Source: DATBVX01 sp963724625 (GTDB lineage Bacteria > Pseudomonadota > Gammaproteobacteria > Steroidobacterales > Steroidobacteraceae). Taken from it: DNA of 64,000 bases. Under the pieces are notes generated by a model. It was not told where the DNA came from and did not search any database. It was given only the letters and a program-made list of their open reading frames with translations. A program made the position numbers and the translations under genes. Position 1 is the stretch's first letter; each line of letters starts with the position of its first letter. Below, piece after piece: positions 9,358 through 16,982 of this stretch. The DNA is taken from contig CAVRVO010000003.1 of NCBI GenBank assembly GCA_963724625.1, positions 62,001 to 126,000 on the forward strand, written 5' to 3'.

Positions 9358-10149
9358 TTGAATACCGAGCCCGGACGGCGGCACGTTTCGATGACGTGCC
9401 TGTTTCTCGCGACGTGCGTAATGAGTGCGTCTGCACCAGCCGTGTCCGACACGGCCTCCAGTGCGCTGCCGAGCAATGCCCAGGCCGACCGCTATGGCGG
9501 CTGGAAATGCGTGCGCGGCTTTCGACGTGAGGGAGACGGGTGCCTGGCCCTCAACGTTCCAAGCCACGCCTATCTCAATTCCTCAGGTAACGACTGGGGC
9601 TGCGATCGCGGCTACCTGAAAGCCGGGCAGGCGTGCGTCGTTGTCAAGATACCTGCCAATGCCTACGCCGACGATTCGCATATCCAACCAGGTTGGCGAT
9701 GCAATCGTGGTTACCGCGAGAATAATGGCAGTGGTTCCGGCGAGAGTAATGGCAGCTGCACGCAGGTCATCATTCCAGCGAACGCCTATGCCGCGGATTC
9801 GTCCTATGGTCGCGGTTGGGAGTGCGACCGTGGCTATCGCCTCGAAGCGGAGAGCTGCATCGCCGTGAAAGTGCCAGCAAACGGATACCTGCTGCGCGCA
9901 GGCGATGACTGGGAATGCGAGCGCGGCTTCATGAAGGGCGTCGATGCATGTACGCCGGTCAGGGTGCCCGTGAACGGCTACCTGGACTCGGCGGGCAAGG
10001 ACTGGAAATGTGAGCGTGGATTCAAGAGGGAGACCTCGACCTGCGTGGCACTGACAGTGCCAACGAACGCGTACTTAGACTATTCTGGCAATGAGTGGCG
10101 TTGCACGGACGGGTTCCGCAAGCAGGGCGAGGCATGCATGACTGACTGA
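9358..10149 (+). CDS. Secreted protein with seven W-x-C repeats
   Basis: I do not recognise a named family. I chose the TTG at 9358 because AAGAGGAG lies six bases upstream, giving 263 residues; GTG at 9328 is an in-frame alternative. The N-terminus is a Sec signal (GRRHVS, then a hydrophobic core ending near APA). The mature part is seven tandem units of about 30-35 residues. Each unit has W-x-C, usually R-G-[F/Y], a second cysteine 8-18 residues on, and in the first six a V/I-P-x-[N/H]-x-Y turn. With two cysteines per unit, one disulfide per repeat is likely. The third unit carries a glycine-serine insertion. Such repeats suggest an extracellular or periplasmic binding module, but the ligand is unknown. 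The receiver gene upstream is the only regulatory neighbour. Confidence 0.8.
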   Translation: MNTEPGRRHVSMTCLFLATCVMSASAPAVSDTASSALPSNAQADRYGGWKCVRGFRREGDGCLALNVPSHAYLNSSGNDWGCDRGYLKAGQACVVVKIPANAYADDSHIQPGWRCNRGYRENNGSGSGESNGSCTQVIIPANAYAADSSYGRGWECDRGYRLEAESCIAVKVPANGYLLRAGDDWECERGFMKGVDACTPVRVPVNGYLDSAGKDWKCERGFKRETSTCVALTVPTNAYLDYSGNEWRCTDGFRKQGEACMTD

Positions 10150-10216
10150 CGCGGGACGGTGCTCGCAACGCCTCTGCCCGTGGTCAAAGACTCTCTATAA
10201 CTCTTGGAGATAATGA

Positions 10217-10360
10217 GTGGCGAAGCCCCCGAACTATCATCAGGTCAGGCGACAGAAGGAACTTGCCAGAAAGACGCGCCAACAGGCGAAAGAACAGCGC
10301 CGGACGAATCGCACCAACACGCCTGAGCCGGCTCCGGTAGATGAAAAGAAAACCCCGTGA
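10217..10360 (+). CDS. Small, very basic protein (47 residues)
   Basis: The GTG at 10217 follows GGAGA with six bases between. It encodes 47 residues beginning MAKPPNYHQVRRQKELARK, rich in Lys, Arg and Gln and predicted as a single basic helix with an acidic, proline-containing tail. Small proteins starting with M-x-K-P-x-N-Y and a run of RRxKEL/K residues are, from memory, widespread conserved hypotheticals in proteobacteria. A nucleic-acid or ribosome association is conceivable but unproven. An overlapping ATG frame at 10213 would give 37 unremarkable residues and is less likely. It ends seven bases from the convergent gene at 10367. Confidence 0.65.
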   Translation: MAKPPNYHQVRRQKELARKTRQQAKEQRRTNRTNTPEPAPVDEKKTP

Positions 10361-10366
10361 GCGGCG

Positions 10367-10780
10367 TTACTTGCCGCGATTCACAACCTGCGGCACTCGG
10401 GTGAAATCGACGATGAAGTGATCGCCGTCGAACTTGACCAGCCTGCCGATCAGGTCCCGGCGCACATGGAAGCTCCGTCCGAGCTTGTTGCTCCCGGCGT
10501 CCATCGGTGTCTTGACGATCAAGCGAACCGGTAACTCGCCATCCCGGGCGAGCGCGAGATGCTGGCCGAGCAGCCCAGCGTCTTTCGTATCCTCCGAATC
10601 GCGGGACAGCCGGTCCTCATACCGAAGCACACCCTTGGCAGGATGGCCGAAGTAGGGCGGTGAGCAATTGAGGACCATGGCCCCGTCGGCGGCGATGGCT
10701 GACAGTCCACGCATCCGGGTGGCCGGCTTGGCGCCGAACTTGCCGAAGGCATCGGCCAGGCTGAGATTGGTATCATGCAT
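10367..10780 (-). CDS. Conserved hypothetical protein, 137 residues
   Basis: I do not recognise the family. The ATG at 10780 follows GAGGACC; longer in-frame starts would add an unlikely Arg/Gly-rich extension. The protein is soluble, with no signal or membrane segment. It begins with a helix (SLADAFGKFGAKPATRMRG), followed by a stretch containing CSPPYFGHPAKGVLRYED, and ends in a beta-rich part (RRDLIGRLVKFDGDHFIVDF). The composition suggests a small alpha/beta protein. It is divergent from the RRM gene and convergent with the small basic gene. Confidence 0.6.
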   Translation of the reverse strand: MHDTNLSLADAFGKFGAKPATRMRGLSAIAADGAMVLNCSPPYFGHPAKGVLRYEDRLSRDSEDTKDAGLLGQHLALARDGELPVRLIVKTPMDAGSNKLGRSFHVRRDLIGRLVKFDGDHFIVDFTRVPQVVNRGK

Positions 10781-10980
10781 TTCGTGGTCCTCGCGTCGCT
10801 CGCAACAGCCGCGCTCTTGCGCGCCGACAACCACAATGCGCGTTCTGCCCGGAAGGCGCAACGCTGCCGCAATGCACTCAACGCGAAACTTCAACGGGAT
10901 ACGGTGGATTCCTGTAGGCTGTCGGCCGGCTCGTGACCTTTCGGCTTGTCTGCCTTGGCCCCTTACGCCGCCTCCGGCGC

Positions 10981-11047
10981 GCTTTCCGGGCAAAGTCTGC
11001 CACCCTCGGAAAGCTTGGCGAACCAGGCGGCGGGGCTATCCCGCCAA
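10981..11047 (+). promoter_or_regulatory. Structured 5' leader of the RRM gene
   Basis: The 300-base gap 10781-11080 separates two divergent genes and, beside their promoters, holds this folded leader. Hairpin one has perfect 8-base arms (10981-10988, 11007-11014) holding an inner GGCA/TGCC stem. Next, TTGGCG at 11015-11020 can pair with CGCCAA at 11042-11047. Alternatively GGCGGG at 11029-11034 can pair with CCCGCC at 11040-11045, and these two pairings exclude each other. A TCTC-gt-GAGA stem just before the start codon could mask the ribosome site. The layout suits temperature- or factor-dependent switching of an RNA-binding protein gene, which is inference. I could not match it to a known riboswitch class. 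Confidence 0.5.
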
Positions 11048-11080
11048 CGTTTCTAAATCACCTCTCGTGAGAAATTTGTA

Positions 11081-11368
11081 ATGACAAAACTATACGTTGG
11101 AAACCTTCCCTTCACTGCAACCGACGAAAGCGTGCGTGCGCTGTTCGCGGCACACGGAACCGTCGAATCGGTGGCGCTGATCAATGATCGCGACACCGGT
11201 CGTCCGCGCGGCTTCGGCTTCGTGGAAATGGCGAATGCGGATGCAGCGCGCGCCATGCAGGCTTTGAACGGCACGGACTTCGGTGGCCGCGCTCTCAAGG
11301 TCAACGAGGCACAGGAGCGTGAGCGCTCGGGCGGCGGAAACCGCTCCGGCGGGGCACGCCGCTACTGA
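11081..11368 (+). CDS. RRM-domain RNA-binding protein
   Basis: The 95-residue protein is one RNA recognition motif plus a short Gly/Arg/Ser tail. RNP2 is KLYVGNLPF (residues 3-11) and RNP1 is RGFGFVEM (near 43-50), with the aromatic residues that stack on RNA bases. It resembles the small glycine-tailed Rbp proteins of cyanobacteria and proteobacteria, which are often cold-induced and thought to act as RNA chaperones. The structured leader upstream suggests post-transcriptional control. A strong hairpin follows the gene. Confidence 0.95.
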   Translation: MTKLYVGNLPFTATDESVRALFAAHGTVESVALINDRDTGRPRGFGFVEMANADAARAMQALNGTDFGGRALKVNEAQERERSGGGNRSGGARRY

Positions 11369-11387
11369 GTCTTCCGATCGACAGCCA

Positions 11388-11417
11388 CTGGGGTCGGCTG
11401 GGAACAGCCGGCCCCAG
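11388..11417 (+). terminator. Strong hairpin after the RRM gene
   Basis: Thirteen-base arms with one G-T pair close a GGAA loop, starting 20 bases after the RRM stop. There is no U-tract, so it may be a transcript-end stabiliser or an attenuating hairpin rather than a classic terminator. Confidence 0.5.
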
Positions 11418-11447
11418 CTGGCGCTGCCGCATCGGATAGTTGCAATC

Positions 11448-11726
11448 GTGGCTTGGCGCAAGACTGGCGCATTCCATGCGGCGGTGGAAATCGTCGTCCT
11501 GACGTGCGATGTCTGCGAACGCGACATCGGTCACGAAGATGGACGCCGGCCGCTCGCGCATTTTCGCGTGAGCCGCCATCCAAACCCGGGCGCCATGGAT
11601 GATCAGGAGCCGGCACTCGTTGTTTGCTCGCGGGAATGCCTGCGGGCGTTCGCCTCCAGTCCCGACTGTCCGGATCCTCCCTCGTTCACCGGGCCCACTC
11701 GATCGCTCGGCAAGCCGCGAAGGTAA
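11448..11726 (+). CDS. Small CxxC (zinc-finger-like) protein
   Basis: The frame encodes up to 93 residues from the GTG at 11448; another GTG at 11487 would give a product starting MEIVVLTCDVCERDIG. It carries CDVC near residue 20 and a second cysteine pair, CSREC, about 50 residues later. This arrangement suits a single metal-binding site. The middle part (AHFRVSRHPNPGAMDDQEP) is polar. There is no recognisable Shine-Dalgarno sequence, so the start is uncertain. It leads a run of three closely spaced small genes (11448-12329). I cannot assign a function. Confidence 0.55.
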   Translation: MAWRKTGAFHAAVEIVVLTCDVCERDIGHEDGRRPLAHFRVSRHPNPGAMDDQEPALVVCSRECLRAFASSPDCPDPPSFTGPTRSLGKPRR

Positions 11727-11731
11727 TCGTC

Positions 11732-11872
11732 ATGACGACGGTGCTCATTGCATCTTTGATCGCCATCGCCCTGTACCTCGCCAAGCGGTGGAGCGACACG
11801 AGCGCCGAGAATTCCCAGCTGCGGACCCAGGTTGCCTCCCTCAAGCGCCAGCTCTCGAGGCGCGATCGCTGA
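11732..11872 (+). CDS. 46-residue single-pass membrane protein
   Basis: The ATG at 11732 lies five bases after the previous stop, with AAGGTAA upstream. The product has one transmembrane helix (residues 2-15, TTVLIASLIAIALYLAK) and a short cytoplasmic coiled-coil tail (SAENSQLRTQVASLKRQLSR) with leucine spacing like a septal or phage-shock-type small protein. It could oligomerise through this helix. It resembles no named family that I know, and its small size makes coding status moderately sure only. Confidence 0.55.
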   Translation: MTTVLIASLIAIALYLAKRWSDTSAENSQLRTQVASLKRQLSRRDR

Positions 11873-11876
11873 TGCG

Positions 11877-12329
11877 ATGAGCGATTACGAGTTCATGATT
11901 TCACTTCGCATCCGGCATCCCAGCATCGGGCCGTCCGAAATCACCAGCGCACTCGGTATCGAGCCGCAGCACATGTGGAAGTCCGGTGATAGTCGGCTCG
12001 GGTCGACGGGCGAGTCCCTCGAAGGCACCTATCGTGAGAGCTACTGGATGGGGCGGTTGATGGATGAACCGCAGCTTTCCTCCGAGCTCGTGTCCGTGGA
12101 GGGTGTGTTGCGGCAAACACTGACCCAGCTACGCCGGTCGCAGGATTTCCTGGCGCGTCTGAGTGAGAGTGGAGGAGTCGCTGAGCTGTATATCAGCATG
12201 TTCGCCCGCAAGAATTTTCGCCTGGAGCTATCGCCGCGATCCCTCACCGCGCTCGGCAGGCTCGGCCTGGGCATCGCGCTCGAAGTCGATCTACACCAGG
12301 CGCATGCCACGCCGTCGGCGCAGAACTGA
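11877..12329 (+). CDS. DUF4279-type protein
   Basis: The 150-residue product starts at the ATG 11877, four bases past the previous stop. The N-terminus (FMISLRIRHPSIGPSEITSA) and the W-K-S-G-D turn with Y-W near residue 58 resemble DUF4279. In that family, members begin with a strand, then 'P..IT..LGI.P', then a WxxG-type turn. The protein is soluble and acidic, without known catalytic residues. DUF4279 genes are often near polymorphic-toxin immunity genes, but no toxin gene is visible here. A role is not assigned. Confidence 0.65.
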   Translation: MSDYEFMISLRIRHPSIGPSEITSALGIEPQHMWKSGDSRLGSTGESLEGTYRESYWMGRLMDEPQLSSELVSVEGVLRQTLTQLRRSQDFLARLSESGGVAELYISMFARKNFRLELSPRSLTALGRLGLGIALEVDLHQAHATPSAQN

Positions 12330-12382
12330 CGGCGACAAATCGAGCTTCGCCGCCGCAGGCGGGTGTCGGACGCCGGTTGCGA

Positions 12383-13210
12383 TCAGCTACGTCCCGCCAC
12401 TTTCAAGGCGCGACTCAGCAATCGTTCGCTTCCCATCTTTTTCGCGCGTGCCGCGAACGTGTCGGTCGGTCCGCGCCATCTCAATTCATCGCTGTCTTTG
12501 AAAAGCCGGGCGTCAGTCCTGAGTGTTGCCAGGTTCTTGAACAAGAGCGCGAGCTCCCGACGCTCGCCAAGAACCGTCGGCGGGAAATCCTCGATCATGC
12601 CGTAGCGCGTGATCAGACGGGCCGCGGTCGCCCGACCGATCCCCTCAAGCCCTGGGTACCCGTCCGCGCTGTCGCCCACGAGAGCGAGGAAGTCAGGGAT
12701 CAGGGCTGGTTCGACCCCAAACTTTTCGCGCACGCCATCGGCGTTACGAATCGCCTGCGTCCTGCGGTCGACCTGCACCACGCGATCGCCGCGCACGCAT
12801 TGCGCCAGATCCTTGTCCGGCGTCCAGATACAGACCTTCTGCACACGAACATCTGCCGCAGCGATGTGTGCGGCTGTGGCCAGGGCATCGTCCGCCTCGA
12901 GCTCGACCATGGGCCACACCGCGACGCCCATGGAGGCAAGAGCTTCTTCGAGCGGATGAAATTGAGCGAGAAGAGCGGGCTCGATACCGTCGCCCGTCTT
13001 GTAGTCCGGCCAGAGGTCATTGCGAAAGGATTCGATGACATGATCGGTTGCCACGCCGAGATGGGTAGCGCCCTCCTCGAACATTTGCAGCACGGTATTC
13101 AGCACACCGATCACGGCGCCGAAGGGCGCATCCTCGCCCTTGTTGAAGCGGCGCAGACCGTAGAAATGACGGAACAACTCGTACGTTCCGTCGATGAGGT
13201 GAACGATCAT
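12383..13210 (-). CDS. 5'-3' exonuclease, PIN/H3TH (FEN/ExoIX-like)
   Basis: The 275-residue protein is a stand-alone 5' nuclease, related to the N-terminal domain of DNA polymerase I. It should cut 5' flaps or single strands, for example at RNA primers. Metal-binding acidic residues are visible in order: LIDGTYELFRHFYG at the start, VELEADDALA near residue 105, TPDKDLAQCV near 135 and LVGDSADGYPGLEGIG near 180. The last introduces the helix-three-turn-helix DNA-binding region. I chose ATG 13210 because the family begins at this strand; an 18-residue upstream extension is possible. It is divergent from the SLOG-domain gene. The DNA ligase at 36582-38122 is far away and not linked by operon. 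Confidence 0.92.
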   Translation of the reverse strand: MIVHLIDGTYELFRHFYGLRRFNKGEDAPFGAVIGVLNTVLQMFEEGATHLGVATDHVIESFRNDLWPDYKTGDGIEPALLAQFHPLEEALASMGVAVWPMVELEADDALATAAHIAAADVRVQKVCIWTPDKDLAQCVRGDRVVQVDRRTQAIRNADGVREKFGVEPALIPDFLALVGDSADGYPGLEGIGRATAARLITRYGMIEDFPPTVLGERRELALLFKNLATLRTDARLFKDSDELRWRGPTDTFAARAKKMGSERLLSRALKVAGRS

Positions 13211-13345
13211 TGACGAATTCTCGCAAAGCGTCTTGCCGGCGGCCATGGCCAATTTAGGGGTCACCTGCCGCTTGTTGTAGAAAGCCTATCCCTTCAGACT
13301 TCGCGGGTCCCGCGGCAATCCTGCTGTACAGACGAGGTTGAAGAC

Positions 13346-15076
13346 TTGCTGGACCAAGTCAGGGCGGTGCGCTCACCACTGGTCGTCGGCGTATCGGGCC
13401 ACCGCAATCTGGATCCGAGCTGCAAACCGCGATTGGCGGAGCAGGTGCGTACCTTTCTCGAGTACCTGAAAGGTCGCCTGCCTCAAACCGAAATTCGCAT
13501 CATGACCGGCATGGCCGAGGGAGCCGACCTGCTGGTCGCCGAGCTTGCGCTGCAAGCTGGCCTGCAGATCGATGCGATCCTGCCGATGCCACTCGATGAA
13601 TATCTGGTCGACTTCGATGCGGACTCGGCAATCACGCTCCGAGCACTCATTCTCGATGCAAGAGTGCATTCGGCTGAGTTGCAGCCCCCCGATTCCACAC
13701 CCGCGGCCGCTCGCGATGCCTTGTATGCCAATCTCACCGATACGCTGATCGACAAATGCAGCTTGCTGCTGGCGTTGTGGGATGGGCAGGCGTCGCCCCT
13801 GCCGGGAGGTACCGCAGATACTGTGCTGCGCTATCTGAGCGCACGCACCCACGATGGCAGTAGCGAACGCGAGATCGTCATGGTCCCGGCTGCGTCCGAG
13901 CCTGTATGGGGTGAGCACTTCGTGTACTGGATTCCGACGCAACGTGTCAGCGATACGCCCACAACGGTGCAACCACCGAGCTACCTGACCTTCATCGGCG
14001 AGAACCTGCTCGCCGTTCACAAAGACGCCCCGCCCGAACTCGACCATCAGATTGTCGAGCTGAACGCATACAACGCTGAGTTCGAGAGATTGTGCGCCCG
14101 GAAAGCCATGGATCCCATCGACTCATTGATGGCGGCGCTACCGCAAGCCCCGGAGCTCACTCACGACACAACCCTGAAGCTCATCGATACCGAGTACGGC
14201 AAGGCGGATGCACTCGCCATCTACAATCAGAAGCTATCCGATCGGCTGTTCCTGTGCTTCAGCTGGATGGCTTTCGTGATGGCGTCGCTCTATGCCAAGG
14301 TGCTCGATGGCGGCGCGCTGCTCTACTTGTACCTCGCGATACTGCTGGCCAGCTTGGGAATGTTTTATTGGATCAGGGAGCGTAAGTGGTTTGCCAAACA
14401 CCTGATGTATCGAGTGCTGGCGGAGACGATGCGTACCAAGTTCTTTCTGCGGGTAGCCGGCGCTGACCGGATGGTGGACGCCGCTGACCTGATGAACCTG
14501 GCCGGCATCAACAAGTTTTCCGGTTTCGGCTGGATCCGGGCAATCCTCAAGAATGTACAACCCCTGGACGCGCAACGAGGCGCAGACAGAACGCCAGATG
14601 TGAAGCGCCTGGCATTCGTGCACGAGCGGTGGATCCGCGGTCAACAGTCCTATTTCAGAACCCGGGTCAGAAGGCTGGAGCGCATGCACCGAGGCCTGGA
14701 AGTCATGAAGCGCTGCTTGATCTACACCATCGCGCTGCTTGCTCTGATTCTCGTGATGTCTCCCGAGTCATTGCGGTCTCATCGGCTTGGTCCGCTCTCG
14801 CTCGCAGAAATGTGCATTTTCCTGATGGGTCTGTTGCCGGTATGGCTGGGGATCTGGGAGCTGTACCAGAACAAGAAGGCTACGCGCGAACTGTTGTGGC
14901 AATACCGCAATCAGCTCAGCCACTTCTCCCGCGCCGAAGTCCAGCTAACCCGTAGCACCGCGCACCACCCCGACAGTTCGATCCTGGTCGAGGTCGGCAA
15001 GGAATCCCTGATGGAAAGCTACCTGTGGACGATTCACCGCTACCATCGGGAGCACGAGCCGCCGGCCGCCGGCTGA
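13346..15076 (+). CDS. SLOG-domain four-helix membrane protein (candidate nucleotide-sensing effector)
   Basis: The 576-residue protein starts at a TTG with GAGG upstream. The N-terminal 250 residues form a Rossmann-like SLOG domain: VVGVSGHRNL at 13-22, then the ligand loop MTGMAEGADLL at 53-63 and a strand, IDAILPMP, at 75-82. Two membrane hairpins follow: 300-320 with 324-343, and 456-472 with 485-505. The helix after the first hairpin (HLMYRVLAETMRTKFFLRVAG) resembles SLATT-type effector membrane domains. SLOG domains bind nucleotide-derived ligands; in Thoeris the SLOG of ThsA senses the product made by a TIR protein. Here a TIR gene follows 99 bases downstream. I infer a sensor whose membrane part is the output, perhaps a pore. 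Precise family and function are unproven. Confidence 0.75.
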   Translation: MLDQVRAVRSPLVVGVSGHRNLDPSCKPRLAEQVRTFLEYLKGRLPQTEIRIMTGMAEGADLLVAELALQAGLQIDAILPMPLDEYLVDFDADSAITLRALILDARVHSAELQPPDSTPAAARDALYANLTDTLIDKCSLLLALWDGQASPLPGGTADTVLRYLSARTHDGSSEREIVMVPAASEPVWGEHFVYWIPTQRVSDTPTTVQPPSYLTFIGENLLAVHKDAPPELDHQIVELNAYNAEFERLCARKAMDPIDSLMAALPQAPELTHDTTLKLIDTEYGKADALAIYNQKLSDRLFLCFSWMAFVMASLYAKVLDGGALLYLYLAILLASLGMFYWIRERKWFAKHLMYRVLAETMRTKFFLRVAGADRMVDAADLMNLAGINKFSGFGWIRAILKNVQPLDAQRGADRTPDVKRLAFVHERWIRGQQSYFRTRVRRLERMHRGLEVMKRCLIYTIALLALILVMSPESLRSHRLGPLSLAEMCIFLMGLLPVWLGIWELYQNKKATRELLWQYRNQLSHFSRAEVQLTRSTAHHPDSSILVEVGKESLMESYLWTIHRYHREHEPPAAG

Positions 15077-15175
15077 CCTCGCGAAGCCTCATGAACGGCT
15101 GGTTCGTGCTAACCTCTCCCGAAGAGGGTGGTCACACCCCGGCATCGCGACCCCTCAACAACCATCAGGAAATCA

Positions 15176-16951
15176 GTGGCTCCGCAGGCAGACGTCTTCA
15201 TCAGCTACTCCCGGGATGACAGGGATCGGGTCCTGGATCTGGCTGCGAAGCTCCGCGCGGCCGGAGTGTCACTGTGGATCGATCAGAGTGGCATAGACGG
15301 GGCCACGTTGTGGGGTGAACAGATCGTCAATGCACTGGAAAGCGCCAAAGTGCTCCTGTTGATGGTCACCGAGTCAGCCGTCCACTCGCACAATGTCGCC
15401 AAGGAAGTCGTCCTGGTGAGCGAGCGCAAGGGACACATCCTGCCCGTGCATCTCGAGCCGACGTCCATTCCGCCCAGCCTGAAGTACCCCTTGGCCGGCA
15501 TCCAGCACATCGAGTACTTCAACGGCGATCCCGAGCAGAACCTGAAGGCGATCCTGCGGTCGCTGGAACGTACCGGCGTCAGCATTGCTCCGCCGCCGGA
15601 AGTGAAGGGAACTGCGGCGGACGAGGGAGCGCGTGCGCGACCGCCGGCTGCCCCTGCCGGTTCCGCTGAGCGCGGAGCGCTGGCCGTGCTGGCGTTTGAC
15701 AATATTAGTCCTGACAAGGAGACCGACTACTTCAGCGATGGGCTGACCGAGGAGTTGACCGCGCGGTTATCGCTTGTCAGCGAGATCGACCTGATCTCGC
15801 GTTGGGCGTCAATGCAATTCAAGGATCGCAAGCATGACATCCGCGAGATCGGTAGCGAACTGGGCGCGCGCTATATCGTCGGTGGGAGTGTGCGCAGGTT
15901 CCAGGAGTCGGTGCGCATCACGGTGCAACTGGTCGATGTCGTAACGAATCGGCAGATCTGGGGCAATACCTACAAGGGAAAGCTGGACGATATCTTCGAC
16001 ATCCAGGAGCAGGTCGCACAGCAGATCGTCGAGGCGCTGAAACTCAAGCTCAGTTTTTCCGAGAAGGTCTCGCTGACCAAGCGTCAGACGGTGAATGTCC
16101 AGGCCTACGATCTCTACCTGCGCGGCCAGGATTACCTGTATCGCCTGACGCGACGCAGCGTGGAGTACGCGATCCAGCTGTTCGAGAAGGCGATCGAACT
16201 GGATCCCCGTTACGCCGCCGCGTATGCCGGATGTTCCAGCGCCTACGGGCAAATGTGGCAGTACTTCGCGCGCCAGGACAAATACCGCGACAAGGCGCAG
16301 GAGCTCAGCTTCAAGGCGCTGATGTACGACGGCAACTTGCCCGAGGCGTACACGGCTATGGGACTGTCGTACTTCATCTGGGGCAAATTCGAGGAGGCCA
16401 GCGCCTCGAGCCGCAAGGCCATCGAGCTCGACCCCGACGATTTCATCGCGCACTGGACGCTCGGGCGGATTCATTTCTCGACAGGTGATTTTGAGAAGGC
16501 GCTCGCCCTGTTCAAGAGGGTCATCGAGCTCAAGCCCGGGTTCTTTTCGGCGTACTCGGACCTCGCACAGACTTGCGAAGGGTTGGGACGCATTGAAGAG
16601 GCGCAAGTCGCGCGCCGCCAGGTGCTGGAGCTGCTGCCCAACTACCTGTTGCAGAACCCGGATGATGCACGCGCACGAATGTATTACGCGCTCGCGCTGG
16701 TGATCAATGGTCAAAGGGACGATGCGCTGCGCGAAGGTACGAAGGCGCTGGAGCTGAGCGCGGACGATCCGATGATGCTCTACAACTGCGCCTGTTTGTA
16801 TGCGAGGCTCGGCGAGTCGCCTCGCGCCGTGGATACGTTGCGACAGGCGATCGCCGGCGGGTACGAAAACTTCGGCTGGATGAAGCACGACCCGGATCTC
16901 GATCCCCTGCGCGGCAATGCGGATTTCGTAGCACTCCTGGCGGGGCGCTAG
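15176..16951 (+). CDS. TIR-TolB-like-TPR protein
   Basis: I chose GTG 15176 (AGGAAA upstream, five-base gap), giving 591 residues. Residues 5-135 are a TIR domain: DVFISYSRDD at 6-15, LWIDQSGIDGATLWGEQI at 33-50, and SHNVAKEVV with Glu77. That glutamate aligns with the NADase glutamate of SARM1-type TIRs, so catalytic competence is plausible. A disordered Ala/Pro linker follows to about 165. A TolB-like (FlgO/adenylate-cyclase-associated) domain spans about 166-290 (LAVLAFDNISPDKETDYFSD, YIVGGSVRR, IWGNTYKG). From about 297 to the end lie roughly seven TPR units. No signal peptide or membrane segment is seen, so it should act in the cytoplasm. With the SLOG-membrane gene upstream it may form a two-part signalling system; the TPRs could sense the trigger. 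An NAD+ product is inference. Confidence 0.88.
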   Translation: MAPQADVFISYSRDDRDRVLDLAAKLRAAGVSLWIDQSGIDGATLWGEQIVNALESAKVLLLMVTESAVHSHNVAKEVVLVSERKGHILPVHLEPTSIPPSLKYPLAGIQHIEYFNGDPEQNLKAILRSLERTGVSIAPPPEVKGTAADEGARARPPAAPAGSAERGALAVLAFDNISPDKETDYFSDGLTEELTARLSLVSEIDLISRWASMQFKDRKHDIREIGSELGARYIVGGSVRRFQESVRITVQLVDVVTNRQIWGNTYKGKLDDIFDIQEQVAQQIVEALKLKLSFSEKVSLTKRQTVNVQAYDLYLRGQDYLYRLTRRSVEYAIQLFEKAIELDPRYAAAYAGCSSAYGQMWQYFARQDKYRDKAQELSFKALMYDGNLPEAYTAMGLSYFIWGKFEEASASSRKAIELDPDDFIAHWTLGRIHFSTGDFEKALALFKRVIELKPGFFSAYSDLAQTCEGLGRIEEAQVARRQVLELLPNYLLQNPDDARARMYYALALVINGQRDDALREGTKALELSADDPMMLYNCACLYARLGESPRAVDTLRQAIAGGYENFGWMKHDPDLDPLRGNADFVALLAGR

Positions 16952-16982
16952 CCTCCAAGAGTTCAAAGCCGGATCCTGGCCG

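Noticed and set aside
9480..10140. DNA-level repeat array or CRISPR
   Set aside because: The periodicity is in the protein; the DNA of the units is diverged and has no constant spacer-repeat pattern.
10981..11047. A c-di-GMP-I or other known riboswitch
   Set aside because: GGGCAAAG and the GC stems looked promising, but the invariant core of the class (such as the GACGCAAAGCC segment) is missing.
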